A stretch of DNA of 13,337 nucleotides from Elusimicrobiota bacterium (GCA_030673425.1 DAOVJB010000017.1:1-13337); one strand, 5' to 3'. Positions 6,070 through 12,558 are shown, numbered from the stretch's first letter. The notes: generated by a model not told the origin, from the sequence alone. A program made the numbers and translations.

Positions 6070-6699
6070 ATGAAATATATTCCGGAATTAACAGAGCAGG
6101 AAATAGAAGAGAATAACAAACACTTCAAAGAAAGAATCACCCTTTATAAACATAAAGGGCTTGATTTTTTTAAGGCGCGAAGTTTTATTCTCCAAAAAGC
6201 AAAGCCTCTTGAAGGAAATATTTTAGAAATAGGAACAGGTACTGGCCATACAACATTATGCCTGGCAAAAGCAGGGCATAGGTTTGCTTCGGTGGATCCG
6301 GATAAAGAGACCCTGAAGATAGCAGCATTAAATGTTGCTTATGAAGGGATGCTCTCTAATGTTGATTTTTACGTGATGGACGGAATGTCCCTTGCTTTTG
6401 GTGATAACAGCTTTAATAATATAATTATTGTATGTCTATTCCATCATATAGATGACATAAGCAGGATACTTAAGGAAACAGACAGGGTATTGGTTCCAGG
6501 CGGCAAGGTCGTTATTTCTGATTTTGACAGATACGGTATGGAAATTGTAAATACTGTTCACGAAGAAGAAGGTCGTAAACACGAAGATTCAGGGGTTACG
6601 GGAAAAGATATTAGAGATTATCTTGATGCTTTAGAGTATAATACCAAAAGTTATGATTATAAAGGGTATTGGATCGTAATAGGTGAAAAGGCAAAGTAA
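6070..6699 (+). CDS. Class I SAM-dependent methyltransferase
   Basis: This 209-aa protein has a Rossmann-type methyltransferase core. Motif I ILEIGTGTGH is at residues 51-60, the acidic end of strand 2 is SVDPD (74-78), and a DGMSLAFGDNSF segment (about 111-122) matches the adenine-binding and post-II region of the Methyltransf_11 group. HHIDDISRILKETDRVL and a PGGKVVISDF strand follow. The N-terminal helix region (1-48) is specific to this protein. It starts six bases after the second ATPase and ends overlapping the next small gene by 17 bases, so it belongs to the Fur-headed operon. The methyl acceptor is unknown. Co-occurrence with the metallocluster genes could mean methylation of a small molecule or metal-related substrate, but no residue proves it. 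Confidence 0.85.
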   Translation: MKYIPELTEQEIEENNKHFKERITLYKHKGLDFFKARSFILQKAKPLEGNILEIGTGTGHTTLCLAKAGHRFASVDPDKETLKIAALNVAYEGMLSNVDFYVMDGMSLAFGDNSFNNIIIVCLFHHIDDISRILKETDRVLVPGGKVVISDFDRYGMEIVNTVHEEEGRKHEDSGVTGKDIRDYLDALEYNTKSYDYKGYWIVIGEKAK

Positions 6700-6892
6700 A
6701 AATATTTGCAAGTGGTTTCATTGCTGTCCTCTTAAGAGGTTCTATGAAGAGGGTAGGCTTGATAAGAAGTGGGTCGAGGATTACTGCTGGAGCAATAATC
6801 CTGATTGCGTGAGGAAGAAGATGGAAGAAAAAGGTCAGTATCATCCTGATAATATGATGCCTGACGGAACAATTGATGAGGATATGGTATGA
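6683..6892 (+). CDS. Small conserved Cys-containing protein, function unknown
   Basis: This 69-aa protein resembles a family of short proteins seen beside COG1433 and Fe-S ATPase genes. Its features are CKWFHCCPLKRFYEEG (residues 9-24), a WVEDYC segment (30-35), CVRKKMEEKGQYHP (42-55) and an acidic C-terminus with MMPDGTIDED. Cys are at 9, 14, 15, 35 and 42, and with H13 or H54 they could bind an Fe-S cluster or zinc. GTG at 6683 lies inside the end of the methyltransferase gene and shares 17 bases with it; its stop overlaps the next gene as ATGA (6889-6892). Such tight packing on both sides supports it as a true gene. I recognise the pattern but know no function. An alternative start a few codons later is possible. 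Confidence 0.7.
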   Translation: MKRQSKNICKWFHCCPLKRFYEEGRLDKKWVEDYCWSNNPDCVRKKMEEKGQYHPDNMMPDGTIDEDMV

Positions 6893-7551
6893 TTACTGAA
6901 AATGTGAAAGAACTGTTAAGCGAACTACCGCAAGGAGTGGAGCTTGTTGGGGCAGCAAAAACCAGGACCCCGGATGAGATAAGAGAAGCAGTAGAAGCGG
7001 GTATAAAAATAATAGGGGAGAACTATGTGCAGGAGGCTGAAGCGGCGTTTAACCTGATAGGCAATAAAGTCAGGTGGCATTTTATAGGCCACCTGCAGAA
7101 GAATAAGGTCACCAAGGCAGTAAAGATATTTGATATGATAGAAACAGTTGATTCTTTGAAGATAGCCCAGGAGATTAATAAAAGGTGTACTCAGGAGAAC
7201 AAGGTAATGGGAGTTCTGATTGAGATAAACAGCGGCACCGAAGAGCAGAAATTCGGTATATTCCCGGATAAAGCAGAGGATCTGGTTAAACAACTGGCAG
7301 GATTAAAGAATATAAAGGTGATGGGGCTTATGACCATGGCGCCGTATTTCGAGAATAGTGAGAAGTGCCGGCCTTATTTTAAAAAAACAAGGGAAATCTT
7401 TAAGCAAATTAAGGCAGCTAATATAGAAAATATAGAAATGAAGTATCTTTCCATGGGGATGACCGATTCATATAAGGTGGCTATCAGCGAAGGAGCGAAC
7501 ATGGTGAGAATAGGCACCAGGATATTCGGTCAAAGGGAATATAAAAAATAG
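6889..7551 (+). CDS. yggS: YggS/PLPBP-family pyridoxal 5'-phosphate-binding protein
   Basis: This 220-aa protein is of the COG0325 family: a single-domain PLP barrel that binds pyridoxal phosphate and keeps vitamin B6 and amino-acid pools in balance, without a proven catalytic reaction. The Schiff-base lysine is K24 in VGAAKT. Other family motifs are IGENYVQE, WHFIGHLQKNK, the IETVDS strand, EINSG, GLMTMAP and the phosphate-binding end SMGMTDSYKVAISEGANMVRIGTRIFG. The length is close to the usual 220-235. It overlaps the preceding small gene by ATGA. In many bacteria the gene lies with cell-division or proC genes, so its place at the end of a metallocluster operon is unusual; it may simply be a housekeeping passenger. 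Confidence 0.95.
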   Translation: MITENVKELLSELPQGVELVGAAKTRTPDEIREAVEAGIKIIGENYVQEAEAAFNLIGNKVRWHFIGHLQKNKVTKAVKIFDMIETVDSLKIAQEINKRCTQENKVMGVLIEINSGTEEQKFGIFPDKAEDLVKQLAGLKNIKVMGLMTMAPYFENSEKCRPYFKKTREIFKQIKAANIENIEMKYLSMGMTDSYKVAISEGANMVRIGTRIFGQREYKK

Positions 7552-7563
7552 CCAAAAAATCGG

Positions 7564-7613
7564 TTGACATAAGCATTAAATAAAGATAAAATAATATCTC
7601 TGGTTGCTATAAT
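7564..7613 (+). promoter_or_regulatory. Promoter region before the ferredoxin gene
   Basis: Two readings are possible. TTGACA (7564-7569) with TAAAAT (7587-7592) has a 17-base spacing. Alternatively TGCTATAAT (7605-7613) is a perfect extended -10 element that needs no strong -35. An inverted repeat AGATA-n6-TATCT (7584-7599) covers the first -10 and could bind a regulator. The gap between yggS and the ferredoxin (7552-7637) is one of the few gaps in this gene run, so a new transcription start here is likely. Confidence 0.6.
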
Positions 7614-7637
7614 GTTTAAAGAGAAGGAGGAAAATAG

Positions 7638-7808
7638 ATGGCAGCTGTTGTAGATAAAGAGAAATGCACAGGATGCGAAGCATGCGTGAGTGTATGTCCT
7701 GTAGAAGCAATAACCATAGTAGATGGTAAGGCAGTCATAAGTGATGCATGCGTAGATTGCGGTGTTTGTATAGAACAATGTCTTGTAAAGGCTATCTCAT
7801 TACCATAA
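7638..7808 (+). CDS. 2[4Fe-4S] ferredoxin, 56 aa
   Basis: This short gene encodes 56 residues beginning MAAVVDKEKCTGCEACVSVC. It has two CxxCxxCxxxC(P) motifs: C10/C13/C16/C20 followed by Pro, and C38/C41/C44/C48. This is the classical clostridial-type ferredoxin of 55-60 aa with two [4Fe-4S] clusters, a soluble low-potential electron carrier. The second motif ends CLV instead of CPV, a small departure that may shift the potential of that cluster. AAGGAGG (7624-7630) lies seven bases before the ATG. It is the first gene after a promoter and is followed at 16 bases by a Cys-rich protein gene. It may serve as electron donor for the nearby Fe-S ATPases or the radical SAM enzyme; this is inference. 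Confidence 0.93.
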   Translation: MAAVVDKEKCTGCEACVSVCPVEAITIVDGKAVISDACVDCGVCIEQCLVKAISLP

Positions 7809-7823
7809 GAAGGGATTTTCTTT

Positions 7824-8030
7824 ATGGCAGAATGTAAAGTCGCCAGGAACAAGGCAAAATGTAACTGCACCTATGAACCATGCAGCAGAAAAGGCGTATG
7901 CTGCGAGTGTATACAATATCACTGGCGCATAGGTGAACTTCCTGCTTGTTTTTTTCCTGATGATGTAGAAAGAACATATGACCGTTCTATTGAAAAGTTT
8001 ATTGAGACCTACCAGAAAAGGAGAGGATAA
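7824..8030 (+). CDS. Cys-rich DUF6485-like protein
   Basis: This 68-aa protein has eight Cys (C4, C13, C15, C20, C26, C27, C29, C42) within the first 42 residues. The pattern [18 protein letters not shown], followed by a [14 protein letters not shown] segment and an [12 protein letters not shown] tail, is that of the DUF6485 family. The Cys cluster must bind metal (zinc or Fe-S) or form a redox centre; the C-terminal third is a plain helix. AGAAGGG (7808-7814) precedes the ATG. It lies between the ferredoxin and a membrane protein gene with short gaps, so it is in the same transcript. Function is unknown in the family as far as I know. Frequent presence in anaerobes next to similar genes supports a redox or metal role. 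Confidence 0.82.
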   Translation: MAECKVARNKAKCNCTYEPCSRKGVCCECIQYHWRIGELPACFFPDDVERTYDRSIEKFIETYQKRRG

Positions 8031-8041
8031 CAGAAGGTAAG

Positions 8042-8698
8042 ATGTCTTCCTGCGCAGAACAAACCCATCAGCATAATCAATCAGTCTCATCACGGATATT
8101 GCATGAGCTGAAAAATCATGCCCCTTTTACTATATTCGGAGCAATTACAGGTATTATCCTGATGATACTGTTTAAGAATATACCTTCAAAGTTTGCATAT
8201 AATATATTTTACATTCTCCATCCATTTCATGTTGTTTTGAGCGCTCTTGTTACCGCCTCCATGTACGAACTCCATAAATGCGGGCGCATAAGAGGCAAAT
8301 GTAATATATGGATACTGCTTCTGATAGGCTATGTCGGTTCGGTGGGTATTGCCACAATAAGTGATTCATTAATACCATATCTTGCAGAAGCCATGCTTGG
8401 TATGCCCAACAGGCAGATACATATAGGCTTTATAGAGAAATGGTGGCTTGTCAACCCGCTTGCAGTAGCGGGAGTCGCCCTGGCATATTTCAGGCCGACA
8501 ACCAAATTCCCTCACGGAGGCCATGTTTTGTTAAGCACATGGGCATCCCTTTTTCATATTCTAATGGCTATGGTCGGTACCTTGAACTGGTTGATGTATA
8601 TTGCTGTGTTTATATTTCTATTCTTTGCTGTATGGATTCCCTGCTGTATAAGCGATATAGTATTTCCACTTTTATTTGTAAAACAAAATCATACATAA
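8042..8698 (+). CDS. Conserved six-helix membrane protein with His/Cys-bearing segments
   Basis: This 218-aa inner-membrane protein has a hydrophilic His-containing N-terminus (residues 1-27). Six hydrophobic segments follow at about 28-45, 54-75, 89-115, 132-150, 160-178 and 183-212. Polar residues rare in membranes stand in or beside them: H60 and H63 in LHPFHVVLSA, D108 in ATISDSLIPY, H127, H158 and H161, and the pair C201/C202 with D205 in IPCCISDIVFP. These motifs look conserved in a family I have seen near NifX and ferredoxin genes, but I cannot give it a name. The polar residues suggest metal or proton passage, or cofactor binding. AGAAGG (8032-8037) precedes the ATG, and a strong AAGGAGG for the next gene follows directly after the stop. 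Confidence 0.75.
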   Translation: MSSCAEQTHQHNQSVSSRILHELKNHAPFTIFGAITGIILMILFKNIPSKFAYNIFYILHPFHVVLSALVTASMYELHKCGRIRGKCNIWILLLIGYVGSVGIATISDSLIPYLAEAMLGMPNRQIHIGFIEKWWLVNPLAVAGVALAYFRPTTKFPHGGHVLLSTWASLFHILMAMVGTLNWLMYIAVFIFLFFAVWIPCCISDIVFPLLFVKQNHT

Positions 8699-8713
8699 CA
8701 AGGAGGTTTCCTG

Positions 8714-9043
8714 ATGGAAACAGATGTAAATGATACCAATTTTAAGGAAGAAGTGTTAGATTCGAAGTTACCGGTGCTGGTAGATTTTTGGGCCCCATGG
8801 TGCGGACCATGCTATATAGTCGCACCCAGTGTTGCAGAAATAGCTAAAGATTATGAAGGAAAACTCAAGGTATGTAAGGTAAATGTTGATGAAGCGCAGG
8901 AAACCGCTGTCCGGTACGGGATTATGAGTATACCGACACTGGCTATTTTCAAAAATGGCAATATAGTGGACAAAATCATAGGGGCGGTTCCAAAATCTAT
9001 GCTTGAAGATAAACTAACACCCCATGTTCCTACTGGAGCTTAG
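8714..9043 (+). CDS. trxA: Thioredoxin
   Basis: This 109-aa protein is of normal thioredoxin length and has the active site W29-C30-G31-P32-C33 in FWAPWCGPC. The buried aspartate is in VDFW, the cis-proline P74 in SIPTL, and the Gly-rich end near IGAVPK. It reduces disulfides in cytoplasmic proteins using electrons from a thioredoxin reductase, which is not in this window. The residues after the active site (YIVAP instead of the common KMIAP) are slightly unusual. AAGGAGG (8700-8706) precedes the ATG by seven bases. It lies between a membrane protein and an OsmC-type peroxidase-like protein, which fits a thiol-redox module. Confidence 0.95.
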   Translation: METDVNDTNFKEEVLDSKLPVLVDFWAPWCGPCYIVAPSVAEIAKDYEGKLKVCKVNVDEAQETAVRYGIMSIPTLAIFKNGNIVDKIIGAVPKSMLEDKLTPHVPTGA

Positions 9044-9051
9044 AGACTAAT

Positions 9052-9513
9052 ATGCCAAATCTAAATAAACACAATAAAAAATTTACCTATAAAGTGCACC
9101 TCAGGTGGACGGAACAGAGAAAAGGCATAATTGCTTCTCCTGACAAGCCTGAGATTGAGCTCTCCACCCCTCCTGAGTTTATGGGACATCCCGGAGTATG
9201 GACACCGGAGGATTTCTTTGTTGCTGCTGTAATAGGCTGTCTTATGACAACATTCCTTTACCAGGCAGAAAAACATAAGCTTAAATTTTCCAGATTGGAT
9301 ATACCCGGGCAGGGTATACTGGAAAAAGTAGAAAATCAATATATTATATCTAAAATAGAACTTATTCCTCATCTTGTGATTTCATCAACGCTTGATATTG
9401 ACAATGCAAAAAAGATATTTGAGCTTGCTGAAAGATACTGCGTGATAACCAACTCAATAAAATCCAAAATTTATCTAACACCGGATATAGAAGTAAAAAA
9501 TAAAGGAGAGTGA
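9052..9513 (+). CDS. OsmC/Ohr-family protein
   Basis: This 153-aa protein has the OsmC fold signature: an N-terminal beta region, a GHPGVWTPEDFFVAAVIGCL helix with C63, and a second helix with C130 in AERYCVITNSI. In OsmC and Ohr two Cys at these positions form the peroxidatic and resolving pair that reduces organic hydroperoxides. The catalytic Arg normally near the N-terminus may be R18 or R23, but this is not certain, so peroxidase activity is probable and not proved. The position directly after thioredoxin (8 bases) is sensible, because thiol reductants recycle such enzymes. The last four bases of the gene overlap a false GTG start of the next gene. No strong ribosome-binding site is seen before its ATG, which suggests coupling to thioredoxin translation. 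Confidence 0.87.
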   Translation: MPNLNKHNKKFTYKVHLRWTEQRKGIIASPDKPEIELSTPPEFMGHPGVWTPEDFFVAAVIGCLMTTFLYQAEKHKLKFSRLDIPGQGILEKVENQYIISKIELIPHLVISSTLDIDNAKKIFELAERYCVITNSIKSKIYLTPDIEVKNKGE

Positions 9514-9518
9514 TTTAT

Positions 9519-9863
9519 ATGCCAATAATGGAAATAACGGTTATTCCATTAGGTACTCAAACAGTATCACTGAGCGAATATGTTGCTGATGCGGTAGTAG
9601 TATTAAAAAAAGAGAAAGACATAATGTACCACCTTACAGCAATGGGAACCATAATACAGTCGGACTCGATCAGCAAGCTGTTTAAGGTGGCGGAGAAGAT
9701 GCATAAAGCGGTTCTTAAAAAGAATAAAAGAGTCGTAACAGCAATAAAGATAGATGACAGGAAAGACAAAAGAATAACAGTCAAAGGGAAACTTGATGCG
9801 GTAAAAGAACACCTGAACAACAAATTGATAAAAAAGAGAGTATTAAAAAATTACGGAAACTAA
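9519..9863 (+). CDS. Thiamine-binding-like protein (COG0011/DUF77, MTH1187 family)
   Basis: This 114-aa protein has the compact alpha/beta form of the MTH1187/YkoF-like family: an N-terminal strand MEITVIPLGT, then SLSEYVADAVVVL, the YHLTAMGTIIQSD strand and FKVAEKMHKAVL helix, and a RVVTAIKIDDRKD strand. Members bind thiamine or related compounds and form tetramers; most have no proven role. ATG at 9519 is preferred to the GTG at 9510 because AAGGAG (9503-9508) leaves ten bases to the ATG but only one to the GTG. An ATG at 9528 is a second choice. The basic C-terminus (KKRVLKNYGN) is a little longer than usual. It is one base from the J-domain gene, so the two share a transcript. Confidence 0.85.
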   Translation: MPIMEITVIPLGTQTVSLSEYVADAVVVLKKEKDIMYHLTAMGTIIQSDSISKLFKVAEKMHKAVLKKNKRVVTAIKIDDRKDKRITVKGKLDAVKEHLNNKLIKKRVLKNYGN

Positions 9864-9864
9864 T

Positions 9865-10167
9865 ATGGCTAATTTTAAGGAAATTGATAATGCACGCAAA
9901 ATCCTGGGATTGACCCAAACAGCAACATTACAAGAAATAAAAGAAACATACAGGAAACTATCATTAAAATATCATCCTGATAGAACTAAAGGTAAAAAGA
10001 AAAAAGAATGCGAAGAGATGTTTAAGAAAATAAATGAAGCTAACCGCATAATTACAGCTTACTGTATCGGGTACAAGTATTCTTTTAAGGAAAAAGATGT
10101 TAAAGATAACGTAATAGATCTGGATTTTGAAGAACACATAAAGAGGTTTTATGAAGACTGGCAATAA
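9865..10167 (+). CDS. Small J-domain (DnaJ-like) protein
   Basis: This 100-aa protein is little more than a J-domain: helix I ARKILGL, helix II EIKETYRKLSLKY, the HPD tripeptide at 37-39, then helix III EEMFKKINEANRIIT. The HPD loop stimulates the ATPase of an Hsp70 partner (DnaK), which is not in this window. No Gly/Phe-rich or zinc-finger region follows; the last 30 residues ([20 protein letters not shown]) may bind one specific client. J-domain proteins such as HscB serve Fe-S cluster transfer, so a link with the metallocluster genes is possible but unproved. It begins one base after the previous stop and overlaps the methyltransferase gene by 17 bases. Confidence 0.9.
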   Translation: MANFKEIDNARKILGLTQTATLQEIKETYRKLSLKYHPDRTKGKKKKECEEMFKKINEANRIITAYCIGYKYSFKEKDVKDNVIDLDFEEHIKRFYEDWQ

Positions 10168-10807
10168 AACCCCGATATTTGATAAAGCCAGAGCAGAGAA
10201 ATATGAGAGTTGGTATGAGACAAGAAAAGGCAGGCGTTTTGATAATCTGGAAAAAGAGCTTATGTTCAAGCTTGTTCATCCCAGGTATGATGAAAAACTT
10301 CTTGATGTAGGTTGCGGGACAGGGCATCATCTGAAATGGTTGAAGGTTTTCGGGTTAAGGCTGACAGGGGTTGATATATCAGAAGATATGCTTAATGTCG
10401 CAAGAAAGTCCCTTGATAAAGACATAGAACTTCGTGTTGCTGATGCCCAAGAGCTGCCCTATGAAGATAACAGTTTCGATATTGTTATAATAGTTACGAC
10501 CCTTGAGATGGTAGATGCCCCGGAAGCTGCTATAAAAGAAGCTTTGCGTGTATCAAAAAACAGGGTATTTTTAGGTATCTTAAATAAATATTCCGTGCTT
10601 TCTGTAAAAAGAAAAATAAAGGGAATATTTATTAATGATCCCTTCTGGAAATACCCTAACTTTTTTAGTATCAAGAAAATTATAAGACTGATTGAAAATA
10701 TAAATAATAACCTGCTCATATCATGGAAAAGCCTCTACGGCAGGAATCCGTTTAGTTCCTTTATTGGTATTTTAATTAAAAAGGAGAACAAAAATGACCC
10801 GCAGTGA
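10151..10807 (+). CDS. Class I SAM-dependent methyltransferase (UbiE/COG2226-like)
   Basis: This 218-aa protein has motif [12 protein letters not shown] (residues 50-60), VDIS at 74-77 (end of strand 2), [15 protein letters not shown] at 96-110 (motif II region) and a [19 protein letters not shown] stretch typical of the Methyltransf_11 fold. The N-terminal [20 protein letters not shown] is the usual substrate-side lid of this group, and the C-terminal part from about 140 is basic. It is clearly different from the methyltransferase at 6070. AAGAGG (10141-10146) is placed four bases before the ATG, which lies inside the J-domain gene. It overlaps the RNase PH gene by 14 bases. The substrate is unknown; similar genes recur near COG1433 proteins in anaerobes. 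Confidence 0.87.
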   Translation: MKTGNKTPIFDKARAEKYESWYETRKGRRFDNLEKELMFKLVHPRYDEKLLDVGCGTGHHLKWLKVFGLRLTGVDISEDMLNVARKSLDKDIELRVADAQELPYEDNSFDIVIIVTTLEMVDAPEAAIKEALRVSKNRVFLGILNKYSVLSVKRKIKGIFINDPFWKYPNFFSIKKIIRLIENINNNLLISWKSLYGRNPFSSFIGILIKKENKNDPQ

Positions 10808-11507
10808 CGGAAGAAAACCTGATAAGCCACGTCCGTTAAAAATAACAAGGAACTACCTAAAGGATGCAGAAGGCTCCGTTCTTATAGAGGCAGGGGATAC
10901 GAAGATAATCTGTTCCGCATCAGTTGATGAAAAAGTCCCGCCTTTTCTTAAGGATACAGGTAAGGGCTGGATCACTGCAGAATATTCAATGCTGCCGAGG
11001 TCAACACAGACAAGAATACCAAGAGACAGAAAAAGAATGCCGGGCAGGAGCTATGAGATACAGAGACTGATAGGCAGGGCGTTAAGATCATGTATTGATC
11101 TTAAAAAATTGGGAGAAAGAAGCATAATCATAGACTGCGACGTGATCCAGGCTGACGGAGGCACAAGGACAACAGCTATTAACGGTGCTTTTATAGCCTT
11201 GGCCGATGCACTTATAAAATTAAAAAAAGACAGGATTATAAATAGTTTCCCTATAACAAATTTTGTTGGGGCAATAAGTGTGGGAAAGGTAAAGAATGCA
11301 CTCCTTCTTGACTTAAACTACTCAGAAGACAGCAGGGCTGATGTAGATATGAATGTAGTTATGAACGATGAAGGAGAATTTATTGAAGTGCAGGGTACAA
11401 GCGAAGGGAAGACCTTCACCCGTGATGAGATGGATCAGCTGATGAACCTTGCAGCAAAAGGAATAAAAGAGATAATAAAAATACAGAAGGAGCTATTAGG
11501 AAAATAA
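10794..11507 (+). CDS. rph: Ribonuclease PH
   Basis: This 237-aa enzyme is of normal length for RNase PH, the phosphate-dependent 3'-5' exonuclease that trims tRNA 3' ends. Family motifs are the N-terminal [12 protein letters not shown], the [12 protein letters not shown] loop, [15 protein letters not shown], the phosphate-binding [12 protein letters not shown] (122-133) and the catalytic acidic stretch [13 protein letters not shown] (about 179-191). It is encoded within the same run as the rdgB gene (4 bases apart), an arrangement found in many bacteria. Its start overlaps the methyltransferase by 14 bases. The three tRNA genes follow 660 bases or more downstream; one of them does not encode CCA, so 3' end maturation of that tRNA needs both trimming and CCA addition. 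Confidence 0.97.
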   Translation: MTRSDGRKPDKPRPLKITRNYLKDAEGSVLIEAGDTKIICSASVDEKVPPFLKDTGKGWITAEYSMLPRSTQTRIPRDRKRMPGRSYEIQRLIGRALRSCIDLKKLGERSIIIDCDVIQADGGTRTTAINGAFIALADALIKLKKDRIINSFPITNFVGAISVGKVKNALLLDLNYSEDSRADVDMNVVMNDEGEFIEVQGTSEGKTFTRDEMDQLMNLAAKGIKEIIKIQKELLGK

Positions 11508-11511
11508 AGAT

Positions 11512-12099
11512 ATGCTTGAAATAGTACTTGCTACAAGAAATAAAGATAAAGTAAAAGAGATTAAGAGAATCTTGACTCACTTAAAAGTCAAGATTTTGTC
11601 TATAGGAGACTTCCCGAATATGCCTGGGGTAGAAGAAGACAGGAAGACCTTAAGAGGAAATGCCATTAAAAAGGCAAAAGAGACTGCAAAATATACCAAC
11701 AAAATCTCCTTAGCTGATGATTCAGGCCTCCAAGTATATGCATTAAACAGAAAACCAGGGGTAACCTCAGCACGTTTTGCAGGTAAAGACTGTAATTATA
11801 AAGACAATAATAAGAAATTGTTAAAATTAATGAAAAACAAGAAGAACAGGAAAGCTCTATTTAAATGCGTAATGGCAATTACAGTACCTAAAGGAAAAAC
11901 AAAGACAGTAACAGGAACAATAATAGGCACTATCTCTACTAAATCAAGAGGGAAACACGGCTTCGGGTATGATCCTGTTTTTATTGTCCCTCAATATAAT
12001 AAGACCTTTGCTGAGTTGGGTCTTTCTATAAAGAACAAAATCAGCCACAGGGCAAAGGCTTTACAAAAAATCCGAAAAATCCTCCAGGAGATGACTTAA
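11512..12099 (+). CDS. rdgB: XTP/dITP diphosphatase (HAM1/RdgB family)
   Basis: This 195-aa enzyme hydrolyses non-canonical purine nucleotides (dITP, XTP) to monophosphates and pyrophosphate, keeping them out of DNA and RNA. Motifs: the nucleotide-binding TRNKDKVKEI (8-17), acidic VEED (40-43), the catalytic LADDSGLQVYAL (67-78), PGVTSARFAG (82-91), FGYDPVF (151-157) and SHR (178-180) that contacts the base. The length is normal. ATG follows the RNase PH stop after four bases. The Lys-rich region around residues 98-117 is more basic than usual but within family variation. A new promoter starts three bases after its stop, so this is probably the last gene of the run. Confidence 0.96.
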   Translation: MLEIVLATRNKDKVKEIKRILTHLKVKILSIGDFPNMPGVEEDRKTLRGNAIKKAKETAKYTNKISLADDSGLQVYALNRKPGVTSARFAGKDCNYKDNNKKLLKLMKNKKNRKALFKCVMAITVPKGKTKTVTGTIIGTISTKSRGKHGFGYDPVFIVPQYNKTFAELGLSIKNKISHRAKALQKIRKILQEMT

Positions 12100-12101
12100 T
12101 A

Positions 12102-12130
12102 TTGACATATTACTAATTTAGTGATATTAT
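12102..12130 (+). promoter_or_regulatory. Sigma70-type promoter of the tRNA operon
   Basis: TTGACA (12102-12107) and TATTAT (12125-12130) are separated by 17 bases, close to the ideal promoter. Transcription would start at about 12137, leaving a leader of about 33 bases before tRNA-Pro. No stem-loop terminator for the preceding rdgB transcript is visible, so some read-through into the tRNAs may occur. Confidence 0.75.
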
Positions 12131-12169
12131 TACTACATATTGCCTTTTTTTATATTTAAATAACAACAA

Positions 12170-12247
12170 CGGGGCGTGGCGCAGTTTGGCTAGCGCGCCT
12201 GCTTTGGGAGCAGGAAGTCCCCGGTTCGAATCCGGGCGCCCCGACCA
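12170..12247 (+). tRNA. tRNA-Pro (anticodon UGG)
   Basis: A complete cloverleaf is seen. The acceptor stem is CGGGGCG with CGCCCCG, including the C1-G72 pair typical of bacterial tRNA-Pro. The anticodon arm CCTGC-TTTGGGA-GCAGG has anticodon TGG, and the T arm is CCCGG-TTCGAAT-CCGGG. The discriminator is A and CCA is encoded (12245-12247). It is the first product of the promoter at 12102. UGG reads the CCN proline codons. Confidence 0.96.
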
Positions 12248-12273
12248 GATTTATATAGAGAGAAGGTTTTTGA

Positions 12274-12465
12274 ATGCCTCCACCAGGTATGACTGGACAT
12301 TTAGAAGAACTTTTAGAAAAGTTGATTGGGACTATTGAGAGAAACAACCAAGTTACAAATAAATTAGATCAATCTCTAGTGAAATATACAAGATGGCTTG
12401 TTGGTTTAACAGTAACTGTAATTGTAATTATGCTTATTCAGATAATTATTATGATATGTAGATGA
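12274..12465 (+). CDS. Small single-pass membrane protein
   Basis: This 63-aa protein has an amphipathic, charged helix (about residues 8-38, EELLEKLIGTIERNNQVTNK type) and one strongly hydrophobic segment (about 41-61, VGLTVTVIVIMLIQIIIMIC) ending in Arg. No signal cleavage site is seen. AGAAGG (12261-12266) lies seven bases before the ATG. It stands between tRNA-Pro and tRNA-Arg with gaps of 26 and 4 bases, and all three seem to be on one transcript. I do not recognise a family. A helix-plus-anchor layout of this kind is seen in many small inner-membrane proteins of unknown role. That it is translated is likely from the site and composition but not proved. Confidence 0.6.
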   Translation: MPPPGMTGHLEELLEKLIGTIERNNQVTNKLDQSLVKYTRWLVGLTVTVIVIMLIQIIIMICR

Positions 12466-12469
12466 TAAT

Positions 12470-12543
12470 GCGCCTGTAGCTCAGTCGGATAGAGCATCTG
12501 CCTTCTAAGCAGAGGGTCGGGGGTTCGAATCCCTCCGGGCGCG
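12470..12543 (+). tRNA. tRNA-Arg (anticodon UCU)
   Basis: The acceptor stem is GCGCCTG with CGGGCGC, with one G-U pair. The anticodon arm TCTGC-CTTCTAA-GCAGA gives anticodon TCT, which reads AGA and AGG. The T arm is GGGGG-TTCGAAT-CCCTC, with one G-U pair, and the discriminator is G. CCA is not encoded: CTT follows at 12544, so CCA must be added after transcription. It starts four bases after the stop of the small membrane protein gene. Confidence 0.95.
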
Positions 12544-12558
12544 CTTTTCAAATAAATC

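Noticed and set aside
9510-9518. GTG start for the COG0011-like gene
   Set aside because: It is one base from the AAGGAG site, too close; ATG at 9519 has usable spacing.
12156-12347. Reverse-strand frame with the string GAPGFEPGTSCSQSRRASQTAP
   Set aside because: This is the known false protein made by reading tRNA genes backwards; it is the antisense of tRNA-Pro at 12170-12247.
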